A stretch of DNA of 64,000 nt from Eubacteriales bacterium (GTDB lineage Bacteria; Bacillota; Clostridia; Lachnospirales; Lachnospiraceae), in the NCBI GenBank assembly GCA_030536855.1, contig JAUNPK010000015.1:1-64000 (forward strand). Reading direction: 5' to 3'. The position numbers and the translations under genes were made by a program. The notes beneath the pieces are model-generated. The model was not told the DNA's origin, made no database searches, and was given only the letters and a program-made list of their open reading frames with translations. Below are positions 49,681 through 58,568 of this stretch, in pieces; position 1 is the stretch's first letter, and each line of letters begins with the position of its first letter.

Positions 49681-49977
49681 ATGGCAGATATTAATATTAC
49701 TTTTGCCGAGGTGCGAAATAAAGCCGCACAAATTAGGGGATTGAATAATGACTTGACTTCAAAGCTAAGCGACATTCAGACAGAAATTAAAAATCTTGAA
49801 GCTGATTGGACATCAGATGCATCTGTTGAAATCAGATCTAAGATTACAAGTTTACAGTCCCGTTTTGATGAATATAACCAGATCATCGAAGAATATGCTA
49901 AATTCTTGGATGATACAGCTAATAAGTATGAACAGACAGAACAGACATTAACATCTAATCTTAACGCTTTTGAATAA
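49681..49977 (+). CDS. WXG100 family protein 2
   Basis: 98 aa. The helical hairpin has WTS (EADWTSDAS, near 42). The C-terminal KYEQTEQTL contains YxxxE, matching the YxxxD/E export motif. It differs clearly from WXG100 proteins 1 and 3 and could be a heterodimer partner. It follows protein 1 by 13 bp, with SD GGAGGGG. A long hairpin follows. Confidence 0.93.
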   Translation: MADINITFAEVRNKAAQIRGLNNDLTSKLSDIQTEIKNLEADWTSDASVEIRSKITSLQSRFDEYNQIIEEYAKFLDDTANKYEQTEQTLTSNLNAFE

Positions 49978-49998
49978 GTGATGATAAGTGTTCTGATA

Positions 49999-50042
49999 AA
50001 TCGAATTACAAGCTGGTTTATGTTCCGGCTTGTAATTCGATT
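49999..50042 (+). terminator. 15-bp hairpin after WXG100 protein 2
   Basis: AATCGAATTACAAGC (49999-50013) pairs with GCTTGTAATTCGATT (50028-50042), perfect over 15 bp. The tail ATTAAAA is not a U tract, so it is better seen as an attenuator or RNA-stabilising 3' end for the upstream genes. Confidence 0.6.
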
Positions 50043-50064
50043 ATTAAAATATGATTAAGAGAAT

Positions 50065-50091
50065 AAATAATAGACGTAAATTCTATTATTT
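50065..50091 (+). terminator. A/T-rich hairpin before WXG100 protein 3
   Basis: AAATAATAGA (50065-50074) pairs with TCTATTATTT (50082-50091), 10 bp, 7-nt loop. It ends in T residues but is A/T only, so weak. With the hairpin at 49999 it separates the first four genes of the locus from the rest. Confidence 0.4.
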
Positions 50092-50127
50092 TCATATAAA
50101 AAATACAAATAAGAGGAGGTCTTGAAT

Positions 50128-50454
50128 ATGGCAGTTGGAAAGATAGTGGTAACACCTGAGAGATTAGAAACGGTATCCACAAAGGTTAATACACTTGCGG
50201 AAGAATATAAAAAAAGTTATGAGGGAATCTATAATACTATAGAAGAACTTACATCTTTCAAGGAATGGGAAGGAAAAGATAATGTTACTTTTGTTGAACA
50301 GGTAAATCAGTTTAAGGATGATTTAGAGTATATGTATAACCTTGTTAGGCAATATGCAACATATTTGAGAAAAAGTGCAGCGGCTTACCGTGGTGTTCAG
50401 GCAACTGTAAAGGGAGAAACAAAACAGGTATTAAAGGAAGATGCTACCTACTAG
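50128..50454 (+). CDS. WXG100 family protein 3
   Basis: 108 aa, a paralogue of WXG100 protein 1 (both start MAVGKI). Its turn reads FKEWEGKDN, with a three-residue insertion before the Trp. The second helix FKDDLEYMYNLVRQYATYLRK matches that of protein 1. There is no YxxxD/E at the end. AGGAGG lies 8 nt before ATG 50128. It is separated from the first pair by two hairpins, so it may be expressed at a different level. Confidence 0.92.
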   Translation: MAVGKIVVTPERLETVSTKVNTLAEEYKKSYEGIYNTIEELTSFKEWEGKDNVTFVEQVNQFKDDLEYMYNLVRQYATYLRKSAAAYRGVQATVKGETKQVLKEDATY

Positions 50455-50496
50455 AGTTAAAATGTTGTATGGGGGAATAAAGTGGGGGAATTGCTT

Positions 50497-52872
50497 ATGA
50501 AGAAAATTAAAAGATGTCTGTCAATATTATTAATAGTATGTATGATTTCAACATTATTTACAGGGTGCTCCAATAAGAAAGTATCAAATGAAGCATTCCA
50601 GGTGACAAGGGCTGACTGGATTAAAATGTTAGGTCAGGAATTTGGATTGGGTTCATATGAGAATGATACACCATACTATAGCGATGTTGATTCATCTAGT
50701 GAGATATTCCCATATGTTCAGGCTGCATATGAATGGGGAATTATATCAGATTCATCCGAGCAATTTAATCCTAATGATGTTGCGACAAAAGGGTTTGTTG
50801 CAACAACGTCTGTGTTGGCTTCAAATGTTGATTATAATCAATTTGATGTTAATGGAGACGAGAATGCGAATATTATATTTGCAGCAGGAGTAAGTAATAT
50901 TTTTCCTGGCTTAAAATATGATAAAAAAGTTCTTAGTAGTGCTGTGACTTATGATGAAGCATTTTCAGCGGCAGAAAATGCGTTGAAAGCATATTTGTCA
51001 GATTCAAAAGAAGATAAAAATGAAAGCACTCTTAGCGAAAATGTCAAGGATTTCAGATCAGATGAAACAACTGTTATATCCCATGAGGGATCAGATTATG
51101 TCGTTTCATCAGACTTGGGAAGTAAACTGAAGGCAGGAGATGTTTTCATTGCAAATGGTGAGGGGATTTATGCGTCAGGTATAGCGAGAAAGGTGGTATC
51201 TGTTACATCAAATGCAGATGGTACATATTCAGTGCAGACTACAGACCCAACTTTGGAAGAAATATATACAGATATTGATGTTCATCAAACATTGGAAATG
51301 GTTCCCGAAGCAATAGAATGTTATGAGGGCGCAACTTTGATCAGTGATGATTCAAAAACCCAGACCGGTTATGTGAATGATAAATCAAATAACGCTGAAC
51401 TTTTGGGTAACTATATTGAATCGGATAAACAGTTTACCAAAGAGCAGTCATCAGATAAACAGTCTTTAAAGTTTCAGGTGTCATACGATTTTGGAAAGAA
51501 AGAAGCGGTATTTGACACTTCAGCTACAATTGACGGAATGACATTTGACTTTGGGATAAATCAAAATGATGATGGAACAAAGAAAATTTCGGCTGGCGGA
51601 AGCACAGGAAATACTAATATAAGCGGAAATATAAATGTAAAAGATGCACCTGAAAAGAAAGAAGAAAAAAAGAAGGTAGAGAATAATTTATTTGGAGAAA
51701 AAACAAAGGGTTATTATGATGTAATGGATAAATACATTAACGGAAAAATAACCCGTGACCAGATAAAAGAAGAAACAGAAAAATTAAAAAAGACCAGAAT
51801 TGAAGCCGGAGCAAAGGATAATTTATTTACTAAATTGTCTTCAAAATATAATCAAGGTAAGGGAAGTGCTAAGATAACAGGAACAATATCGTTAGATGAT
51901 ATAAGACTTGTCAGTGACATTGACTGGCATGTTTTTGGCAACAAAAATATTAAAGTAAATATGTATTGTGACAGGGAATTTTCTGTAAAAGTAGCAGGTT
52001 CTTATTCAGGAGAAATAGGTATTGCATCAGTTCCTTTTGTGTGTCCTTTAGGAATTGTTATAGATTTAAAGCTTGTTTTGAGTTACAACCTGGATGGAAG
52101 TGCTGAGTTGAAATTCGCGTTTTCAGATTCAGTGACCTTTGAATCAAAAGGTTTAAAGATTACTAAGGCGGCCTTCCAGTCCATTGATAAGGGAGTAAGC
52201 TTTAATCTTGCCGGTACATTTAAAGCCGGACCTAAGTTTGAATTAGAATTGGCTTTGTTAGGAGTTAGAGTTATTGATTTGGGAGTTGAGGCAGATGCTG
52301 TAATTAACGTGAATATGGCATTGGAATGGGTATGTGAACCAACAATTGATGAGGCGGCACAACAGTTTATTGTGGATAATATATGGCGTTTAAAGGCAGG
52401 ATATGGAATCAAACTGCAATTTTACTTGTCGTATGGATATGGGAATAATCTGGCTAATAAATTGGGATTAAAGGGAAAAACGCAACTTGGAAGTGATATA
52501 ACGCTTGTTCCAGAAAAAGAAATAGTTATTATGGAGTGGGCCCATAGTCAGGATAGAATTGATATCGATGTAGAGCAACCAACCAATACAATTGCAAGCG
52601 GAACAATGGATTTGTCGGATTACTTTGTTAATATTGCTGCTGGAGAGTCAAAAGTGTTATCTGTATCACAAATTCCGGAAGGATACGATAAATCAAAGAT
52701 TGTATGGTCATCATCAGACGAGGAGATTGCAACTGTCAATGAATCAGGTACAGTTACAGCTAAGAAAGAGGGTGTATGTATAATAACCGCTCAAACAAGT
52801 GATGGAAAATACAAATCGGAATGTACAGTATCTGTAACAAAAGAATATATATATATAGGTGTTATGAATTAA
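50497..52872 (+). CDS. Lipoprotein with SLH-like and Big2 domains
   Basis: 791 aa. A lipoprotein signal (KKIKRCLSILLIVCMISTLF then TGC, Cys24) is followed by an S-layer-homology-like region (about 35-110: VTRADWIKMLGQEFG, YYSDVDSSSEIFPYVQAAYEWGII). The middle (about 170-700) is beta-rich with a Lys-rich stretch near 385-400 and is not recognised. A Big2 Ig-like domain ends the protein (IVWSSSDEEIATVNESGTVTAKKEG). Lipid anchor plus SLH would tie the membrane to the wall. ATG 50497 follows GGGGG; GTG 50482 is in frame. Confidence 0.85.
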   Translation: MKKIKRCLSILLIVCMISTLFTGCSNKKVSNEAFQVTRADWIKMLGQEFGLGSYENDTPYYSDVDSSSEIFPYVQAAYEWGIISDSSEQFNPNDVATKGFVATTSVLASNVDYNQFDVNGDENANIIFAAGVSNIFPGLKYDKKVLSSAVTYDEAFSAAENALKAYLSDSKEDKNESTLSENVKDFRSDETTVISHEGSDYVVSSDLGSKLKAGDVFIANGEGIYASGIARKVVSVTSNADGTYSVQTTDPTLEEIYTDIDVHQTLEMVPEAIECYEGATLISDDSKTQTGYVNDKSNNAELLGNYIESDKQFTKEQSSDKQSLKFQVSYDFGKKEAVFDTSATIDGMTFDFGINQNDDGTKKISAGGSTGNTNISGNINVKDAPEKKEEKKKVENNLFGEKTKGYYDVMDKYINGKITRDQIKEETEKLKKTRIEAGAKDNLFTKLSSKYNQGKGSAKITGTISLDDIRLVSDIDWHVFGNKNIKVNMYCDREFSVKVAGSYSGEIGIASVPFVCPLGIVIDLKLVLSYNLDGSAELKFAFSDSVTFESKGLKITKAAFQSIDKGVSFNLAGTFKAGPKFELELALLGVRVIDLGVEADAVINVNMALEWVCEPTIDEAAQQFIVDNIWRLKAGYGIKLQFYLSYGYGNNLANKLGLKGKTQLGSDITLVPEKEIVIMEWAHSQDRIDIDVEQPTNTIASGTMDLSDYFVNIAAGESKVLSVSQIPEGYDKSKIVWSSSDEEIATVNESGTVTAKKEGVCIITAQTSDGKYKSECTVSVTKEYIYIGVMN

Positions 52873-52890
52873 GGGAAAGGGAGAATCAGT

Positions 52891-53181
52891 ATGAATGTAG
52901 ATGCATCAAATGAGAAAAGAGAAAAGCTGAATTCATGTGCAGACAGGTTGGAAAATATCAAGTGGAGGCTTAATTTATACAAGAATGATTTGAATGCAAA
53001 TTGGGATTCTATTGAAATGTTAGAAATTAATAACTGTATTGATGCAATATTGAACAGAATTCAAAGGGATATCAATAGTCTGCATTCTATCGATTCTGAT
53101 ATTTCTTCTGCTATAGATGAATATTTGGAAGAGGAAGAGGAAGAAGAGGAAATTATAATAGACACAAATACAAATTATTAG
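52891..53181 (+). CDS. Small WXG-like helical protein with acidic tail
   Basis: 96 aa. Two predicted helices surround NANWDSIE, a WXG-type turn (W-D-S), and the tail is an unbroken Glu run after DEYLEE, which includes YxxxE. Size and shape fit the WXG100 superfamily, but no family match is certain. SD GGGAG upstream. It is packed between the lipoprotein and the next membrane gene. Confidence 0.75.
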   Translation: MNVDASNEKREKLNSCADRLENIKWRLNLYKNDLNANWDSIEMLEINNCIDAILNRIQRDINSLHSIDSDISSAIDEYLEEEEEEEEIIIDTNTNY

Positions 53182-53192
53182 GGAGTTAAAAA

Positions 53193-54074
53193 ATGGGGAT
53201 TGAAATTATTATGCTGGTTGTCTTTCCGTTTTTGTTTGGAATTCCAATCTTATTGATGGCATGGGTAGGCTTAAAAGATCATAGAAAAGATAAGAAGGCA
53301 TTAAAAAGTGGTAATTATAAGGAATTTACAATTAAAAGTTATTCTTTGAAAGATTTAACTGATTACGCAGAACTAACAGGAAGAGATAATAAAGAGAAAA
53401 TATTTGTGTGTGAAGATGATAGCGGAAATGTTATTGAATATGAAAATTATACAATGTTGAATGTGGGGAGTAAGTATAAGTTCAGGATAGAAGATGGTAA
53501 GTATATATTAATGAAATATTGTAAGCTGTCTCCCGGGGATTATGGTTTTATTGCAGTGGGACTTGGATTTATTTTATTAGGTTTTATATTATTATCCATT
53601 CTTGTATTAGATATGCCTGTAAAACTCATGATTAAGCTATTTGGTGTATTTATAATAGGTATTCCATGTATTATAGCCGGTATGTTTAACATAACAGAAA
53701 ATCACCGTATATGTAACCGCCGAAATCTTGTTTATGCAAGAGTTACAGCCTACGAATGGAAAGATTTTTTTGATTTTTCAAGTAATTCATCAAAAACAGT
53801 TTCACATGACTTGTGCATGTATGTTACATATATGTTTCAAGGTCAACAAGTAACACGAATTGCAGAAAAAGTTGCCAGTAATGGACCGCTTCAAAGAAAA
53901 TATCCTGTAGGTTCAGAAATAAAGGTATATATTAATCAGAAAGATGATTATGTGACCAATAATGGTAAGAGTAATAATATTATTATCGCAAATAGGAGAT
54001 TCAGAGGTTACCTTATAGGAGCAATGCTTGTTATTGCAGGTATATTTTTAACAGGACTGATGTTCTTTATATAA
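53193..54074 (+). CDS. DUF3592-like membrane protein
   Basis: 293 aa with about four membrane helices (about 5-25, 112-135, 142-165, 272-292). The soluble loop between helices 3 and 4 has MYVTYMFQGQQ, then YPVGSEIKVYINQKDD, like the DUF3592 pattern of Y-x-F-x-G followed by PVG-x-x-V-x-V-Y. DUF3592 has no known function. SD AGGGAG. It lies 11 bp after the previous gene in the locus. Confidence 0.75.
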   Translation: MGIEIIMLVVFPFLFGIPILLMAWVGLKDHRKDKKALKSGNYKEFTIKSYSLKDLTDYAELTGRDNKEKIFVCEDDSGNVIEYENYTMLNVGSKYKFRIEDGKYILMKYCKLSPGDYGFIAVGLGFILLGFILLSILVLDMPVKLMIKLFGVFIIGIPCIIAGMFNITENHRICNRRNLVYARVTAYEWKDFFDFSSNSSKTVSHDLCMYVTYMFQGQQVTRIAEKVASNGPLQRKYPVGSEIKVYINQKDDYVTNNGKSNNIIIANRRFRGYLIGAMLVIAGIFLTGLMFFI

Positions 54075-54133
54075 ATTAATGAAAACCATTGTAAATCAGA
54101 ACAAGAAAACTTTGAGATAAGAGGTGAATATAC

Positions 54134-54412
54134 ATGAAGATTAATATTAGCGAAATAAATCATATAAATACTTCTCTTTATTATATAATCAGGGATATAG
54201 CTACAATCCAATCGGAAATTAATGATGTGCAATGTTCGTTGGATAGTGATGTGCTTAATTCGAGAAATATCGGATACAACCTGTCTAAAACTAATAACAG
54301 TGTAATTAAAGCTACACAAGAGATGAGAGATTTGTATTCTTTTGTTGAGGATTCTACAGACAAGTATACTTCTTTAGAAGGAAAACTTACAAATACAGCT
54401 TCCGGATTATAG
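54134..54412 (+). CDS. Small helical protein, possible T7SS substrate or partner
   Basis: 92 aa, almost all helix, without Trp. Its size, a break near residue 38-45 (SDVLNSRNIGY) and the C-terminal DKYTSLEG (YxxxE) resemble the small helical partners encoded with T7SS substrates. No family is recognised. SD AGAGGTG. It begins 59 bp after the membrane protein and ends 20 bp before the FHA gene. Confidence 0.7.
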   Translation: MKINISEINHINTSLYYIIRDIATIQSEINDVQCSLDSDVLNSRNIGYNLSKTNNSVIKATQEMRDLYSFVEDSTDKYTSLEGKLTNTASGL

Positions 54413-54432
54413 AGAATGTGGAGATATATGGT

Positions 54433-55626
54433 ATGAAGGTAAATAAGATACAAGTAAAAACAAAAAAAGGATGTCAGAGTATTAACATTAAATTGTTAAA
54501 GGGGCAACAGATTAATTTTAGAGAGGTACAGATTATCAATCAGCGTGCAATTACGCAATTGATGCCTGTGAATTATGATGATAAAAACAATATGATATCG
54601 TTCAATACCACGGGGTGCTATTCCTTAAGAGAACGGTTTAAGGGCGTAATGAATAAGCAGCAGTTTATTGAGATGCTTTTAGAAATAATAGAATTAATGA
54701 AGAATCTGCAAGATAAGGTTATGTATCAGAAGAATCTGCTTCTTGATTTTGATAAAATATATTATGCTCCAAATCAAAATGATAAGCAGTTATTATTTCT
54801 ATATGTTCCTATTATGAATTATGACAACCATGTTAATATGAAAGATTATTTCATGAGAATGCCATATACGATTGCATTCAATAATGGGGAAAATCTTAAT
54901 TATGTAAATGAGTTTATTGGCTATTTCAATAATAACATAAACTTTTCAGTTTATGATTTTGAGATGTTTGTGCATAAAATGGCAGGTGATGTTTCGTTTT
55001 CCGGTGGAACAACCAATGGTCAGGCACAGAATAATAATTATGCAATGGAACAGCAGCATTCAGGCAAAATATGCCCAAATTGCCATCATACAAATGCTAA
55101 TGATTCATTATTCTGTGAATCTTGCGGAACCAGGCTGGAACAGTCGTCGTCAAATGAATATAATCCTGTTCAGGAAATATCCAGAAGGTTGCAGGAAAAT
55201 GAATATTCTCGAAAAGCAGAACAGAAGCCGGCACATGGTAAAAAAGTCGGGCTTACCGGGGGAACAACATTTTTAGGAGCAGTTAGTGGCTCTGATTCAA
55301 CTGTTATCCTTGCTCCGCAGGAACCGGAGAAGAAAGCGGTATTAATCAGAAAAAAGTCTAATGAAAGAATTATTATATCGAAACCTCAATTCATGGTCGG
55401 TAAAGAAGTGGCAAAGGTCGATTATGCAGTAATGAATAATAATACCGTAAGCAGAACACATGCTTTGTTTGAGAATGTTAACAAGGAGTATTACATAAAA
55501 GATATGTCATCAACCAATGGTACGTTCATAAACAATATAAAAATAGAAGCAGGTCATCAGATAAAGATAAAAGATGGAGACCTTATCCGCTTATCAGATG
55601 AAGATTTTATTTTTGAATACAAATAA
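54433..55626 (+). CDS. FHA protein with zinc ribbon and EssB/DUF6382-like N-terminus
   Basis: 397 aa. Residues 1-190 form an uncharacterised domain (FNTTGCYSLRERF, NLLLDFDKIYYAPN, LLFLYVPIMNYD) of the DUF6382 type, which I recall as N-terminal to FHA domains and akin to the EssB/YukC pseudokinase. A zinc ribbon CPNCHH...CESCG (about 216-235) follows, then a linker with TTFLG and STVIL (Thr290), and an FHA domain (VGKEVAK, SRTHALFE, SSTNGTFINN). No membrane helix is present. It may replace EssB and read phosphothreonine. ATG 54433 is used; GTG 54418 is in frame. Confidence 0.85.
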   Translation: MKVNKIQVKTKKGCQSINIKLLKGQQINFREVQIINQRAITQLMPVNYDDKNNMISFNTTGCYSLRERFKGVMNKQQFIEMLLEIIELMKNLQDKVMYQKNLLLDFDKIYYAPNQNDKQLLFLYVPIMNYDNHVNMKDYFMRMPYTIAFNNGENLNYVNEFIGYFNNNINFSVYDFEMFVHKMAGDVSFSGGTTNGQAQNNNYAMEQQHSGKICPNCHHTNANDSLFCESCGTRLEQSSSNEYNPVQEISRRLQENEYSRKAEQKPAHGKKVGLTGGTTFLGAVSGSDSTVILAPQEPEKKAVLIRKKSNERIIISKPQFMVGKEVAKVDYAVMNNNTVSRTHALFENVNKEYYIKDMSSTNGTFINNIKIEAGHQIKIKDGDLIRLSDEDFIFEYK

Positions 55627-55640
55627 GAAGGAGACAAAAG

Positions 55641-55991
55641 ATGATATCTAATTTCGTATGTGCACAAATTGAATATGATTATGCTTTCCAATCAGGAGGT
55701 ACATCAAGTTCAACAGGTGAAACATCAATTTCACTTGGAATATTAGGAATTGTGTTGTTTGTAGTGGTGGCAGTTATTGCAGTTGCAGCTTTGGTTTTGT
55801 CAATAATTAATATGATAAAAATCAATAAGCAGAATTCATCAATAATTGCACTTGGTAAAAATGCAGCTATTGGCGCACAGGATCGCAGCGCTAATTCCGG
55901 AAGTAATACAGGGGTTGTATTCTGTAAGAATTGTGGTAATCAGTATGGTATGGGGTTGTCGGTATGCCCGTATTGCGGTGCAAAGAGATAA
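55641..55991 (+). CDS. Single-pass membrane protein with C-terminal zinc ribbon
   Basis: 116 aa. A short outer N-terminus (Ser/Thr/Gly rich), one membrane helix (about 32-56, LGILGIVLFVVVAVIAVAALVL), then a cytoplasmic zinc ribbon CKNCGNQYGMGLSVCPYCG. The ribbon is of the type in the FHA protein 15 bp upstream. Function unknown. SD AAGGAG. Confidence 0.8.
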   Translation: MISNFVCAQIEYDYAFQSGGTSSSTGETSISLGILGIVLFVVVAVIAVAALVLSIINMIKINKQNSSIIALGKNAAIGAQDRSANSGSNTGVVFCKNCGNQYGMGLSVCPYCGAKR

Positions 55992-56054
55992 TTATTCGGA
56001 TGATGGTAAACAGAAACTTCATCAAATGACAAGTAATGTGATGGGAGAGAATTT

Positions 56055-56825
56055 ATGAAGTATATTATAGGTGCAGAGACTGATATAGGAACAAGTAAAG
56101 ATACCAATCAGGACAGCCTTATGTGCAGAGTGGCAGATACTGATTATGGACAGGTAGCACTTGTTGTGTTATGTGACGGAATGGGAGGATTGGCTAAAGG
56201 AGAACTGGCAAGTGCAAATGTGGTCAGGGCATTTTCGGAATGGTTTAAAAATGTGTTACCTACCATGATGACTGATCAATTCACTCCGTCAGTGGTGCAT
56301 AATTCATGGGATAATTTGGTCCAGTATCAGAATGAACTGTTGTTTCAATATGGAAAGAATAATTATACGCAGCTTGGAACTACATTAGTTGCAGCATTGA
56401 TATATAACGGACAATATTATGCTGTTAATGTTGGTGATTCACGAATGTATAAACTTACATCATCTGCAATAGAGAAAGTTACAGAGGACCAATCACTTGT
56501 TTCAAAGGAGGTTGCACAGGGGAAACTTACAGAGGAAGAGGCTGAACATGATTCAAGGAGAAATATTCTTCTCCAGTGTATAGGTGCCACCGCAAAGGTG
56601 AGTCCGGATTATTATGAGGGAAATCTGGCGTTAGGTGAAGCATTGATGCTGTGTTGTGATGGTTTTAGACATGAAATTACCAAGCAGGAAATGTTTGATG
56701 AATTAAAACCGGATTTATACAACAATAAGAACGAGATACATGACCGTATTGCACATTTAATAAAGGTTAATATGCAGAGGAAGGAAACTGATAATATTAC
56801 GGCGTTAGTTATCAAAGCAGTTTAG
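56055..56825 (+). CDS. PP2C-type Ser/Thr phosphatase of the secretion locus
   Basis: 256 aa. Metal-site motifs are KDTNQDS, VLCDGMGGLAKGE, LGTTLVAAL, VGDSRMY, LCCDGFRHE and ETDNITALV. It differs from the PrkC-linked phosphatase at 19.9 kb (FRHE in place of LTNM). It lies 8 bp before the kinase gene, so it is probably the antagonist of that kinase. Confidence 0.93.
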   Translation: MKYIIGAETDIGTSKDTNQDSLMCRVADTDYGQVALVVLCDGMGGLAKGELASANVVRAFSEWFKNVLPTMMTDQFTPSVVHNSWDNLVQYQNELLFQYGKNNYTQLGTTLVAALIYNGQYYAVNVGDSRMYKLTSSAIEKVTEDQSLVSKEVAQGKLTEEEAEHDSRRNILLQCIGATAKVSPDYYEGNLALGEALMLCCDGFRHEITKQEMFDELKPDLYNNKNEIHDRIAHLIKVNMQRKETDNITALVIKAV

Positions 56826-56833
56826 GAGATAGT

Positions 56834-58567
56834 ATGGCACAAAGAGGAGAGTTAATTGATAATAAGTACGAAGTACTTATGGAAATAGGACGTGGAGGAA
56901 TGTCTGTCGTATATCTTGCGATGGATAAACATTTGAATAAACAGTGGGCAATAAAAGAAATTACCAAGATAGCTAATGATGCTAATAATGAGGTGGTTGT
57001 TCAGAGTCTTCTGGTTGAAGCAAATCTTATGAAAAAACTGGATCACCCTGCACTGCCTAGAATTGTTGATATCATAGATAATGCAGATAAGATATATGTC
57101 GTTATGGACTATATTGAGGGAGAATCTTTGGATAAAATCCTGCAGAGAAATGGTGCACAGCCACAAGAACGTGTAATTGAGTGGGCTAAGCAGCTTTGTG
57201 ATGCGTTGGGATATCTGCATAAGCAGAATCCACCGGTTATATATAGAGATATGAAGCCTGCTAATGTAATGTTAAAACCGGAAGGTAATCTTAAGGTTAT
57301 AGATTTTGGTATAGCAAGGGAATATAAGCAGAAGAACCTTTCTGATACGATTAATCTTGGAACAAGAGGTTATGCTGCACCGGAACAGTTTGGTGGAAAG
57401 GGACAAACGGATGCAAGAACGGATATATATTGCCTGGGAGCTACATTATATCATCTTGTGACAGGTCAGAATCCGGCAGAAGAACCTTATGAGATGTATC
57501 CTATAAGGACATGGAATCCGTCGTTATCGGCAGGTCTTGAATATATTATAGAAAAATGTACCAAAGCCAATCCTGATGAGCGTTACCAGAGTTGTGACGA
57601 GCTTATGTATGCATTGGAACATTACAATGAGGTAGATGACGATTACAGAAACAGGTCAAAACGAAAATTAAGAGCTTTTATAGGTGTTGTTGCAATGTCT
57701 GTGGCTGCACTTGCAGTTGGAATAACATTTAATCTTTTAAAGACTAATGAGAACAATCAGAATTATGATAAAAAGATATCAGTAAGTACAGCCACTTCAT
57801 ACGATGAAAAAATACAGACTTATAAAGAAGCAATAGAGCTGTATCCATATAGAACAGATGCTTATATAAAGATATTGGAAGCCTATGATGCAAACGGCCA
57901 GTTTGGTGAAACTGAAAGTATGGAGTTTATGTCTCTTTATAATTCAGCTTTTAGCGGAAGTAACAAAGGAAAATATGACAGTGATGGAATTGAATTCGCA
58001 GAATTGAATTATAAAATAGGAACAATGTATCTTTTATGGTACACAACATCAGAGATGGAGGGTGACTCGCTTAGGGTCAGAGCACTTAAGGCAGAGCCTT
58101 TCTTTGCTAATATAGTTTCAAATAATGTTTTAGAAACGGAATTTAAAGATTATGGTATTGTAAAAAGTTATTATGCTTTGTGTTCATTTTACAAGAATTA
58201 TGTTGTAAGTTCTAACAATGTCAAAGAGCCTACATACGAAGAGTATGAATCACTTTTAATTACATTGAAGGAATGTATTAATAATTTAGATGATTATGAT
58301 AGTTCAGATAAGGCATATATTAAGCTGACAGTTTATCAGTCATTATTAAATCTTCTTCAGGGACAGTTAAAGAGTATGGCATCAATTGGAATAGATAAAG
58401 CAGACATTCTTTCAATTATGTCAACAATATATGATAACAGTGAGAAGATTAGAAATACTATAACCAGAGATGCCACAATTAGTATATATGACAATATTAT
58501 GAAGAATCGGAATTCATATACAAAAAATGTGGATACGGTGTATAAGAATGTAGAGGAGAGGAACTGA
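56834..58567 (+). CDS. Transmembrane Ser/Thr protein kinase of the secretion locus
   Basis: 577 aa. Kinase domain about 10-265: GRGGMSVVYLA, WAIKEI, the catalytic loop YRDMKPANVM (Tyr in place of His of HRD), DFGIARE, GTRGYAAPEQFGG. One membrane helix spans about 278-298. The outer region (about 300-577) is helical and TPR-like (YKEAIELYPYRTDAYIKILEAYDANG), with no PASTA repeats, so its signal differs from that of PrkC. It starts 8 bp after the phosphatase and ends 1 bp before the next gene. Confidence 0.93.
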   Translation: MAQRGELIDNKYEVLMEIGRGGMSVVYLAMDKHLNKQWAIKEITKIANDANNEVVVQSLLVEANLMKKLDHPALPRIVDIIDNADKIYVVMDYIEGESLDKILQRNGAQPQERVIEWAKQLCDALGYLHKQNPPVIYRDMKPANVMLKPEGNLKVIDFGIAREYKQKNLSDTINLGTRGYAAPEQFGGKGQTDARTDIYCLGATLYHLVTGQNPAEEPYEMYPIRTWNPSLSAGLEYIIEKCTKANPDERYQSCDELMYALEHYNEVDDDYRNRSKRKLRAFIGVVAMSVAALAVGITFNLLKTNENNQNYDKKISVSTATSYDEKIQTYKEAIELYPYRTDAYIKILEAYDANGQFGETESMEFMSLYNSAFSGSNKGKYDSDGIEFAELNYKIGTMYLLWYTTSEMEGDSLRVRALKAEPFFANIVSNNVLETEFKDYGIVKSYYALCSFYKNYVVSSNNVKEPTYEEYESLLITLKECINNLDDYDSSDKAYIKLTVYQSLLNLLQGQLKSMASIGIDKADILSIMSTIYDNSEKIRNTITRDATISIYDNIMKNRNSYTKNVDTVYKNVEERN

Positions 58568-58568
58568 T

